A stretch of 19,618 nucleotides of DNA from JBLIOB01 sp047639575 (lineage in GTDB: Bacteria; Bacteroidota; Bacteroidia; Flavobacteriales_D; Parvicellaceae): positions 1-19,618 of the forward strand of contig JBLIOB010000048.1 in the NCBI GenBank assembly GCA_047639575.1. Direction: 5' to 3'. Position 1 is the stretch's first letter. Every line of letters begins with the position of its first letter. The position numbers and the translations under genes were made by a program. The notes beneath the pieces were generated by a model. The model had not been told where the DNA came from and did not search any database. It saw only the letters and a list, made by a program, of their open reading frames with translations. Shown piece after piece: positions 6,213 through 13,122 of this stretch.

Positions 6213-8972
6213 TTAACAAACGCGACAATAATCTGACGTTGATGAATGTTGTAAACTAGAGTTAGGATCTGAAATGTTTGAAATAATATGATCAAGAGCT
6301 TGTTCAAAATTAGTTCGAAATTCTTCTCCCCATGAATCACCTCCTTTTATAACTCCTTGAAACGTGATTTCTTTAGTATTTCTAATTGCGAAAATCCAAC
6401 TCGTAACTTTCTTTTCTGGGTGACTTTTTCCATAGATATAGCTGTAGTAAGCAAGTTGTAAGCTTTTAGAAGTTTTCTGGCTGAAGTTATATCCATCTAA
6501 CCCTGCTTCCAGATTTAATTTAGGAACGGAATCCTTTGAGACACCTCCAGTTTTATAATCAATAACTCGTATTTCTCCGTTCCGTTCATCAATTCGATCA
6601 ACATTTCCACTCAATTTAATTTGGATCAGTTTTCCGTTAAAGTCGTGGGTGAATTCGGTTTTAATTTCTTTTTCCGTGCCTAATAATAATATTTTAACTC
6701 CAGCCTTTATCTCCTTTATATCTAATTGAAGCACCTTTTCAACTTGGGTTATTGCAATTTCCTTCGAAATATAATTATGACCATTTAAATTCTTTTGATT
6801 CAGTTTCTTGCTGAATTTAGTTTCGACTAAATTTCTTACTCTTTTTAATTCAAGCTTAAGCGTTTCTTCAGTAAGGTAAGAGTCAATAAAAGGCTCGTAA
6901 ATATCTTCTAGAACTTCATGAATTAATGAGCCCATCGTACTATCTTCAATATCTTCTTCTACAGAGTCGTCTTCTTTTAATCCGCATATGTAACTGTAAT
7001 AAAAGTCTAGAGGACAGCGGATAAATTTATTAATAGCGGATACAGACAATCCCTTATTGACCATGTAATTTTCCAATTCATTGAAATAGAGTGCATTTTT
7101 CTCAACGGACAGCTGATCTGGTGTAGAACCTATTGGAGTAGCAAATCTTTTATAATCAATCGTACCTAGTTCAAATTCTTGTTCCAGTTGGAGTAAAAAT
7201 CTGCTTTTTTCTCCGGGGCCAAATCCATCAGACACTGGTGCATATATCAGATGCACGTTTTTAGCTCTTTGAATTAGTCTAAAGAAATGATTGGCCATTA
7301 CTGCATCTCGTTCATGGGTGCCGGGCAGGTCATGATATCTTTTTAAATCATAAGGTAATATAGAAGAATCGTGTTTTCCCTTGGGAACAACACCTTCATT
7401 CATAGACAACAAAATTAAATTCTCAAAATCCAACGAACGAGTTTCAAGCAGCCCCATAATTTGCAAACCAGAAAGGGGTTCTCCATAAAACGACATCTCA
7501 TAGCTTTTTAAAGCACTAGAAAAAACTCGTTTAAATGTGCTTAGCTTGGTAATGTACTGATAGATGGAAAGAACGTGTTTCAGTTTTAAAACTGATTCAG
7601 AAATTCCATGTAGTGCTTCGAGGTTTATTTTGTTGGCTGAAGAGTCAGCAGTTAAACTAGGTTTAAGAAATTTTATGAGGCTTAGTATTGCTTCAAAGGG
7701 AGTAGAATGGAAATTTTCCCATTTATTGAAGAGTAAGGGGCAGGATTTATAGATCCCCAGTTTTTCAAGATCATTGTTATGAATGAATACTTTATTATTC
7801 CGCTTAATCTCAATATCGATCGCCTCCAATTCCTCTCTATATAAGCTGCGAAGAATTGGATGTTTAATGATTCGGAGAAATGGCATGTGGTGAAAATTAA
7901 TCTGACTTCCACTTTGGTTTTTCTGAATGTTATCTTGTAAATTAAATACGTGATTGATCAGTGAATAAATCTCCGTTTTATCTAATGGGAAGCCCATCGT
8001 TACATTTGCCTGCTCCAAACTTTGAGGCAACTCTTCAATGACTGGTATCAGCATTGATGCATCGGGCAGAACCAGCGCACATTTTTCATGAGAATTGATG
8101 GGCGCAATATTCTCTAATATTTGGGAAGCAATTTTTGCTTGACCAACATTAGATGGCGATTCGTATATAGTGATATTCTTTGTAGACACATCCAAGTTAC
8201 TTGGAGGTTTGTTTCCATTTAGTTCCTCGTGACTATTTTTTATTTTTCTATAAAAATGACCAGCTTCATGAAAAGGATTGTCGACATAATGTGCATCCAA
8301 ATCCCAAATGATTTGTGTTGGCATATTCTTTTGAAAAGTTTTAATAATGTCTATCTCACTAGGAGAAATGCCGTTTAAACCACAAAAGTAGATCTGCTTA
8401 TATTCATTTTTATTAATGCCATTTAGCTTAAGTTGTAACGCTACATTTTTATAGACAGCACCGCTATAGGTATAGCCCTTTTGTTTTAGATGATCTTTGA
8501 AAGAATAATAGAGTGGAGCTAGTTTGGCCCAAAACCCAAGATACTTTTTTTGCATGTCCGTGTGGTTCTCCGTATCCCAACTTTCTAATTGTTGAATATT
8601 CCGAAGATCACGAAACACTTCTTTAGCATCTAATAAGTACAGATCAATATCATTAAAATCACTTAAGAGTATTTCACCCCATTTGTAAAATTGATCAAAA
8701 GTCTCTGCGTTTTTTCCTTCCTGAAGTTTATAAACTTCATATAATTCGAAAGACAAAGAAGTCTTGTCCAAAATGACTTCATCTTGGTATTGATTAACTA
8801 ATTCAGAAAAGTTAATAGTTTGAGGCGCCCAAAAAGTTGTTTTTAGTCTGGCAGCAATCGATTTCTTTAAAAATAATGAAGCTCGTTTGCTAGGTAGAAT
8901 TACTGCAATATCTTTTAGGTCACTTCCGTGATTTTCAATTAGCTGTTCAGCAACTTCGTCAAGAAAGTTCAT
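6213..8972 (-). CDS. AddB-like PD-(D/E)XK nuclease subunit of a helicase-nuclease
   Basis: A 919-residue protein, likely the nuclease-only partner of the AddA-like helicase at 16494-19616, acting in double-strand-break end resection before RecA loading. The N-terminal half is an inactivated UvrD-like fold: ILPSKRASLFL sits where Walker A would be, but there is no GKT. The family signature LLETRSLDFENLILLSMNEG lies at about 508-527. The C-terminal RecB-type nuclease has H685 (GSLIHEVLE), D792 (NVDRID), D805 and K807 (VIDYKTG) and Q839 (LQLAYYSY). C653 (RCPLDFYY) is the expected first Fe-S cysteine, but the protein ends in YCRVC (C916, C919), short of the usual CxxCxxxxxC. The ATG overlaps the end of the TPR gene by 14 bases, so translation is probably coupled. 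The AddB-like call is firm by motif; the exact gene name is not assigned. Confidence 0.87.
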   Translation of the reverse strand: MNFLDEVAEQLIENHGSDLKDIAVILPSKRASLFLKKSIAARLKTTFWAPQTINFSELVNQYQDEVILDKTSLSFELYEVYKLQEGKNAETFDQFYKWGEILLSDFNDIDLYLLDAKEVFRDLRNIQQLESWDTENHTDMQKKYLGFWAKLAPLYYSFKDHLKQKGYTYSGAVYKNVALQLKLNGINKNEYKQIYFCGLNGISPSEIDIIKTFQKNMPTQIIWDLDAHYVDNPFHEAGHFYRKIKNSHEELNGNKPPSNLDVSTKNITIYESPSNVGQAKIASQILENIAPINSHEKCALVLPDASMLIPVIEELPQSLEQANVTMGFPLDKTEIYSLINHVFNLQDNIQKNQSGSQINFHHMPFLRIIKHPILRSLYREELEAIDIEIKRNNKVFIHNNDLEKLGIYKSCPLLFNKWENFHSTPFEAILSLIKFLKPSLTADSSANKINLEALHGISESVLKLKHVLSIYQYITKLSTFKRVFSSALKSYEMSFYGEPLSGLQIMGLLETRSLDFENLILLSMNEGVVPKGKHDSSILPYDLKRYHDLPGTHERDAVMANHFFRLIQRAKNVHLIYAPVSDGFGPGEKSRFLLQLEQEFELGTIDYKRFATPIGSTPDQLSVEKNALYFNELENYMVNKGLSVSAINKFIRCPLDFYYSYICGLKEDDSVEEDIEDSTMGSLIHEVLEDIYEPFIDSYLTEETLKLELKRVRNLVETKFSKKLNQKNLNGHNYISKEIAITQVEKVLQLDIKEIKAGVKILLLGTEKEIKTEFTHDFNGKLIQIKLSGNVDRIDERNGEIRVIDYKTGGVSKDSVPKLNLEAGLDGYNFSQKTSKSLQLAYYSYIYGKSHPEKKVTSWIFAIRNTKEITFQGVIKGGDSWGEEFRTNFEQALDHIISNISDPNSSLQHSSTSDYCRVC

Positions 8973-9588
8973 TGTCTCCAGATTTAAACCCTTTTTTAAT
9001 AAAGTTGATGAATTCTTTTCTAGTTTTTCGACTTCTAAAGACGTCTACCATAATAGTGGAAGCGCCTTTTTCCTTTGTTAATTTTTTCTCGATATTTAAT
9101 TCTTGCTGAAGATTAGTAGGCTCCACGTAAGTTTCTTTTACCGGTTCTCCTTGGACAGAAATGTTGTTGTCATCCAATATTTTAGCTAGATCATCGGCCT
9201 TTTCAAATCGTTCTTTCGCCTTCTGTTTTCTGCCAAGTTTATCTTCAAGAATTCCAAGATTATTGAATGCGATTGCATCTTCAGGGTCCATTTTGGTACA
9301 AATAAGGTAATCCTCAACAGCTCCTTTTGTGTCTCCCATAGAGTCTTTTAAATAAGCTCTGCTAGAATATCTATACGGGTTGTCAGGTTCTAATTTAAGA
9401 GCAATATTTAATTCTGAAATCGATTCGATTTTACGGTTGAGATGGAATAATGCCACGCCTTTTTCGGAATGATAATCTGCGTTATTAGGCTCAAGTTCAA
9501 TTGCTCTGGATAATTCTTTTAGTGCCGCTTTTGGATTTTGGTCAATTAGAAACTGCTGACCTTTTTGATAATGCTTAATTCCTGACAT
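8959..9588 (-). CDS. Tetratricopeptide-repeat protein
   Basis: A 209-residue soluble protein with about four TPR units (about 3-36, 37-70, 71-104 and 105-138). Consensus residues are visible in AIELEPNNADYHSEKGVALF, LKLEPDNPYRYSSRAYL and TKMDPEDAIAFNNLGIL. It has no signal peptide. After a variable linker (140-175), the basic C-terminal segment (about 178-202, VDVFRSRKTRKEFINFI) looks conserved and may be a separate functional patch. TPRs mediate protein-protein contacts; the partner is unknown. Its last 14 bases overlap the AddB-like gene, so the two form one transcript, hinting at but not proving a link to DNA repair. A TAAATTTG box lies at 9593-9600 on the minus strand, very close to the ATG. 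It matches the Bacteroidota -7 element but would leave almost no leader. Confidence 0.88.
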   Translation of the reverse strand: MSGIKHYQKGQQFLIDQNPKAALKELSRAIELEPNNADYHSEKGVALFHLNRKIESISELNIALKLEPDNPYRYSSRAYLKDSMGDTKGAVEDYLICTKMDPEDAIAFNNLGILEDKLGRKQKAKERFEKADDLAKILDDNNISVQGEPVKETYVEPTNLQQELNIEKKLTKEKGASTIMVDVFRSRKTRKEFINFIKKGFKSGDNELS

Positions 9589-9730
9589 GTATCAAATTTA
9601 GACATTCAAGATAGAATAAGGAAGTTTGGTGTCAGCTATTCAATAAATCATTGTAAAACCACCCGAAAAACCAACTTGGGAGCAACCATTTATCCTTATT
9701 TTGATTGACGAATTGGATACACCCAGACTA

Positions 9731-10909
9731 TCAATTCATCAGAATAATGTTCACAGCCTCGTCATGAATCCACTTGGCTTTTTCTAAATCTTCTTGATTC
9801 ACAGTTCCGATTATATATTTTCCGTTTTTGCCCGCGTATTGTTCTTCAATACTTTTGAAAATCGTGAAATCAGGTTTGTTTTGATGCGCATATCTCACAT
9901 AAATATTAATGTCTGTATTAGAACTTAGACTTAGTTTACCAGCATTCCGCTTGCTCTTTTTGTTTTCGTATTTATAATTATAGGTTAAAGCAGAAATATC
10001 TGATAATACAGCTGATCCCGTTGGTTTATCGCCTGCTCCTTTTCCAACTAATGTTTGTTGTTGGGAAAATGCGCTTTCCACTACTACCGCATTATATTCA
10101 TTATTGGTGGTGTACAAAGGTGAATCGTCTTTCACAAAAGTTGGCGCGCAAATGGCATGAATTTGATTTTCTTTTCGAGTACAATTAGCAATCAACTTAA
10201 TTCCAAGTCCACGTTGTTTAGCAAATTCAAGATCAAAATTATTGACTTTAGTAATCCCATAATTGAAAATTGACTCAGGAGTAGTCACCAGTCCGAACGC
10301 ATGAAAAAGAATAATACCCAATTTGTATTTAGCATCGATTCCCTCAACATCCAGTGCTGGATCAGATTCAGCAAAACCTAAATCTTGAGCTTCTTTTAAG
10401 ATGGTTTCATAGGCACCACCTTCTTTCATCATTTTAGTGAGAATATAGTTTGTGCTGCCATTGAAAATCCCTGAAACAGACGAAAGCATATCGTTATCAT
10501 AATATTCTTCAAGATTTCTGATTATTGGAATACTGGCGCAGCAAGATCCTTCGTATAAAAAAGAAACTCCAGCTTCCTTTTGCAGATCGAGCAGATCTTG
10601 TAAGTTTTCAGCAATCATTTTCTTATTTGCTGAGACGACATGCTTCCCTTTTTTGAATGCGGTTTTCACGATTTCCAACGCGGCATCTGCGTCATCGATT
10701 AGTTCTACAATGATGTCGATTTCTTCATCATTTAATAAATCGTTTTTATCCGTTGTGAAGAAGCTCGAATCTATGCTTCGTTGTTTAGAAGCATCTTTAA
10801 TGCAGATTTTTTTAATTTCGGCATCTAGCCCTTTCGTTTGGTTTAGCACCTGATACAAACCAGTTCCTACACAGCCAAATCCAAATATTCCCAATTTTAT
10901 TTTACTCAT
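9731..10909 (-). CDS. hom: Homoserine dehydrogenase, standalone and without an ACT domain
   Basis: Reduces aspartate semialdehyde to homoserine with NAD(P)H, in the branch leading to methionine and threonine. 392 aa. Rossmann motif GFGCVG (10-15); SANKK (93-97) with the catalytic-region lysine; NGSTNYILTKM (150-160); family signature DPALDVEGIDAKYKL (183-197) with conserved acidic residues and K196; LVGKGAGDKPTGSAV (288-301). After about residue 310 there is only a short tail. It carries neither the aspartokinase of bifunctional ThrA nor a clear ACT domain, so direct threonine feedback is unlikely. The ATG at 10909 lies about 64 bases after an intrinsic terminator controlled by a SAM-I riboswitch, so expression should fall when SAM is plentiful. 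This marks it as the methionine-dedicated enzyme. No metX or metY gene lies next to it. The 142 bases downstream show no clear terminator. Confidence 0.94.
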   Translation of the reverse strand: MSKIKLGIFGFGCVGTGLYQVLNQTKGLDAEIKKICIKDASKQRSIDSSFFTTDKNDLLNDEEIDIIVELIDDADAALEIVKTAFKKGKHVVSANKKMIAENLQDLLDLQKEAGVSFLYEGSCCASIPIIRNLEEYYDNDMLSSVSGIFNGSTNYILTKMMKEGGAYETILKEAQDLGFAESDPALDVEGIDAKYKLGIILFHAFGLVTTPESIFNYGITKVNNFDLEFAKQRGLGIKLIANCTRKENQIHAICAPTFVKDDSPLYTTNNEYNAVVVESAFSQQQTLVGKGAGDKPTGSAVLSDISALTYNYKYENKKSKRNAGKLSLSSNTDINIYVRYAHQNKPDFTIFKSIEEQYAGKNGKYIIGTVNQEDLEKAKWIHDEAVNIILMN

Positions 10910-10972
10910 GTCTTACTTTTTAAAAGTTTGACTTAGCTAAGAAAGGTATCTGGAAGGCAGTTTGTATAAAAC

Positions 10973-11005
10973 AAAAAAGCCTCTACCAGATAATCCAGAA
11001 GAGAC
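10973..11005 (-). terminator. Riboswitch-controlled intrinsic terminator
   Basis: On the minus strand, GTCTCT (from 11005) pairs with AGAGGC (ending 10979). One T-T mismatch separates this from an inner stem CTGGA/TCTGG (two G-U pairs) with a three-base TTA loop, and six U follow at 10978-10973. It lies between the SAM-I aptamer and the start of homoserine dehydrogenase. An alternative hairpin (AGACTT 11022-11017 with AAGTCT 11007-11002) uses the first bases of the terminator stem, so the two are mutually exclusive. Confidence 0.85.
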
Positions 11006-11030
11006 TTGTAATTTAAAAGTCTTGATCCGA

Positions 11031-11141
11031 ACTCATCTGTCTTCGATATAATATCGAAGTTGGATTTAGCACCTTTCTTCAATTACTTGAATTGGTTGCT
11101 AAGGTTTCACAGGGCCGTACCCTCCACCTTTCTTGATAAGT
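11031..11141 (-). promoter_or_regulatory. SAM-I (S-box) riboswitch aptamer
   Basis: Minus strand, 5' to 3'. P1 is ACTTATC (11141-11135) paired with GATGAGT (11037-11031), seven pairs including one G-U. The kink-turn/P2 core includes GGTGGAGGGTACGGCCC, then GTGAAACCTTAGCAACC ending at 11094. P3 is CAATT/AATTG. The diagnostic GGTGCTAAATCC spans 11073-11062. P4 is an 8-bp hairpin CTTCGATA/TATCGAAG (11059-11041). Order and conserved strings match the Rfam SAM riboswitch family, which binds S-adenosylmethionine and represses methionine genes. It precedes a terminator and the homoserine dehydrogenase gene, consistent with transcription attenuation. Confidence 0.96.
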
Positions 11142-11161
11142 CATAAATTAATGAACGAGTA

Positions 11162-11193
11162 CAAAGTTAATCGATAAAAAAATCGGTATCCAA
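11162..11193 (-). promoter_or_regulatory. Bacteroidota-type promoter for the riboswitch-hom transcript
   Basis: On the minus strand, TTG at 11193-11191 is followed after 21 bases by TAACTTTG (11169-11162), matching the flavobacterial consensus TTG-N(17-23)-TAnnTTTG. Transcription would begin around 11155, about 15 bases before riboswitch helix P1. Position and match are both good; no start-site data are available. Confidence 0.7.
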
Positions 11194-11218
11194 ATGAAAG
11201 TTGATTTAATTTGTCCTA

Positions 11219-11446
11219 ATGGAATTCCCACAGTATAGAAAATACAGTAACGATAAAGGTTTCTTTAAGGTTTTGAGTTTTGAAAGTTTTGAAGAAATTC
11301 AAATAATGGGATCTAAATCCATTCATACGGCCTTTGAAGCCAAGACTTTTGTTGATCGTAATTTAATTCAGGACATGCTGGATTGTACGGACGAGGGATG
11401 GGAGTTTATAAATGAAACAGAGTTTGAAAGCGTTTTAAGGACTTAA
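11219..11446 (+). CDS. Small hypothetical protein
   Basis: A 75-residue soluble acidic protein starting at ATG 11219 (MEFPQYRKYSNDKGFFKVLS). It has no signal peptide or membrane segment. A compact alpha/beta pattern is suggested: a beta strand at about 16-30 (FKVLSFESFEEIQIMGS), AKTFVDRNLIQDML at 41-54, and an acidic end GWEFINETEFESVL. From memory it resembles small conserved Bacteroidota proteins of unknown function; I cannot name a family. It is transcribed away from the riboswitch promoter, and its stop lies two bases from the convergent DUF2452 gene, leaving no room for a terminator. The reading frame fills the whole gap between two regulatory units, which supports a real gene. Confidence 0.65.
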   Translation: MEFPQYRKYSNDKGFFKVLSFESFEEIQIMGSKSIHTAFEAKTFVDRNLIQDMLDCTDEGWEFINETEFESVLRT

Positions 11447-11448
11447 CA

Positions 11449-11889
11449 TTACTGTACAATCTCCCAAGTATGATCACCTAATAACTTTACAGAAGCAACG
11501 AAGGTAAAAGGACATTCTCTTCGGCCCCATTGGTTAGGTCCAATCATTGATAGCGTGTGCTTTCCGTTCTCTTTTTGGTACAAGTGATAAGTGTGAAGAA
11601 CATCCGGTTTAAATCGCATTTCAGCTCCATAAATTTGCTCAGAAACTTCCACTCGGTCCTGAATAGCTGAAGCTTGTTTAGCGAGCAATTCCATCTGCTG
11701 CTTGATTTGACTCAATTGCTGATTGGTTTGATGTTCCATGGCACCCATGGCTTTGATCTTGATCTCACCTTGTCTATTAGGAGCAACGGGCAAACTTCCA
11801 CGATGGTGAGGATAAGCCAAGGTGCTTGGCTTATCGGTGATTGTGTCTTTGTCTATTGGATTAATAAACTTTTCTTCCTCCTCATTCAT
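11449..11889 (-). CDS. DUF2452 family protein
   Basis: 146 residues from ATG 11889 (MNEEEEKFINPIDKD). The frame is open further upstream to 12027, but that would run into the preceding membrane-protein gene; this ATG leaves a normal 26-base gap and an acidic start typical of the family. A probable coiled coil lies at about 50-82 (Gln/Leu-rich), then the DUF2452 core: YGAEMRFKPDVLHTYHLY (87-104), the LSMIGPNQW turn (113-121) and a final strand VKLLGDHTWEIV (134-145). The function of DUF2452 is unknown; it is common in Bacteroidota and soluble. It is the last gene of a unit behind the M13 peptidase and the membrane protein. The call rests on the remembered family pattern. Confidence 0.75.
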   Translation of the reverse strand: MNEEEEKFINPIDKDTITDKPSTLAYPHHRGSLPVAPNRQGEIKIKAMGAMEHQTNQQLSQIKQQMELLAKQASAIQDRVEVSEQIYGAEMRFKPDVLHTYHLYQKENGKHTLSMIGPNQWGRRECPFTFVASVKLLGDHTWEIVQ

Positions 11890-11915
11890 GGTACAAATAT
11901 AACTCGTTGTATTGA

Positions 11916-13094
11916 TTATTCGGCTAATTCCAAACAGGTGCAACGTTCGTAAACTAGTTCCCCAGTAAACTTTTTGCGACTCGTGATTTCTAGACCTCCA
12001 ATTTCTGGATTGGACACTTCTGAACACAATATTTTTCCGATTCGTTTATAGTAGCGATGAGCAGGGTAGTTTGGTGCATTCATCCCGTACAGACTCCAAT
12101 ATGTGAAGTATGTGTTGGTACCGAGGAAGTTGCCCAAATCATCTTCATTAATCGTTGAACCTTCTTCTTGATGTTTAAGCATTTTTGTTTGCCTATATCC
12201 ATCGTAATAAAACGCCACTTCATCATGAGTTCCTTCGTATAAACATCCTGAAAGAGGAGGGTCCCAGAGACCAATTAGATTAAAAGCTGGCATTATAAAA
12301 AACAATAAGATTAAAATGTAATTGAACTTGATTGGTTTAATATTCGCTCGAAAACTAATGTCTGGTTTAAACTTTAGAAATGAGATTAAAATAAGCATTT
12401 GAGATACATTCCAAGGCCAAACTACTTGATTCCAATTATGTCCTAACGGGCCGACTGAAAAGAGAATAAATACGTGCATGATTAACGTGCCAATCATTCC
12501 AATTTTTCGAGTCTTTTTAAATATGATCATTAGCCCGAGGATAGTTTCGCCAAGTGCAACAAGGAAGAGTGAATAGTTGATGGAAGGTGTTGGTTCCCCG
12601 GCAGGAACTATTAAATCAATTCCCGTTGCAGATAATAACCAAGGAAAAGTTTCTCGAATAAAATTGAGGTTAAACTTTTGTAATCCGCTCCACAAATAAA
12701 TACCTGCAATAACAATTAAGACTCCAGTTAAAATTGATTTTTTAAGCTCCTCTGTGTTAGGTTTTTTTGGTTGGAAGCAAAGCAAACACAATATGGCGGT
12801 TTGCCCATAAACCCATGGTTGTAAGCGAGCAATGTCTTCTAGTATTAAAAGAACAAAACACACCAGCAGCACGGTAAAGGCAAGTTTTGAATGTTTGTGA
12901 AGAATAATAAGAATTAAGGAAGTAAAAAGAAAACATATCAGAATGCAATCGCCTATCAACCCAAGAGAAATTGGAATCGATTCAAAGGCAGAAATCATTG
13001 GGAATTCTCTGCCAATAGGAATCCACATTTTCCAGCAGACTAAAATTTCTGCTATAAAAGAAAAGGCCATCAATTGTGACAGCCTTTTAATCAT
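11916..13094 (-). CDS. Polytopic membrane protein of unknown function
   Basis: 392 residues from ATG 13094 (MIKRLSQLMAFSF). The frame extends to a TTG at 13139, but that would overlap the end of the M13 gene; the ATG leaves a 28-base gap. About eight or nine hydrophobic helices fill residues 5-290: for example ISLGLIGDCILICFLFTSLI, LAFTVLLVCFVLLILEDIA, ILTGVLIVIAGIYLWSGLQK, LGETILGLMIIF and YILILLFFIMPAFNLIGLW. A soluble C-terminal domain of roughly 100 residues follows, with Tyr- and Cys-containing segments (CLYEGTHDEVAFYYDGYRQ; CTCLELAE end). The central GLQKFN...F and GETILGL segments loosely recall DoxX/MauE-like proteins, and GHNWNQVVWPWN is distinctive. I cannot assign a function. It is probably translated from the M13 peptidase transcript. 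Confidence 0.8.
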   Translation of the reverse strand: MIKRLSQLMAFSFIAEILVCWKMWIPIGREFPMISAFESIPISLGLIGDCILICFLFTSLILIILHKHSKLAFTVLLVCFVLLILEDIARLQPWVYGQTAILCLLCFQPKKPNTEELKKSILTGVLIVIAGIYLWSGLQKFNLNFIRETFPWLLSATGIDLIVPAGEPTPSINYSLFLVALGETILGLMIIFKKTRKIGMIGTLIMHVFILFSVGPLGHNWNQVVWPWNVSQMLILISFLKFKPDISFRANIKPIKFNYILILLFFIMPAFNLIGLWDPPLSGCLYEGTHDEVAFYYDGYRQTKMLKHQEEGSTINEDDLGNFLGTNTYFTYWSLYGMNAPNYPAHRYYKRIGKILCSEVSNPEIGGLEITSRKKFTGELVYERCTCLELAE

Positions 13095-13122
13095 TTTTTC
13101 TTCTAATTGCACGGTCTGATGA

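Noticed and set aside
6083..6340. Minus-strand frame of 85 codons
   Set aside because: It overlaps the 3' end of the AddB-like gene in another frame and runs through the terminator hairpin; no recognisable protein.
9589..9730. Terminator between hom and the TPR gene
   Set aside because: Only weak inverted repeats around CCAACTTGGG with unusably short loops; no U-run hairpin that I trust.
11076..11142. Short upstream frame beginning ATGACTTATC inside the riboswitch
   Set aside because: Its codons are the conserved aptamer bases, so the frame is incidental; no leader-peptide character such as methionine codons is seen.
11889..12027. Upstream extension of the DUF2452 gene to 12027
   Set aside because: It would overlap the end of the membrane-protein gene and its translation does not resemble the family; the ATG at 11889 gives a normal start.
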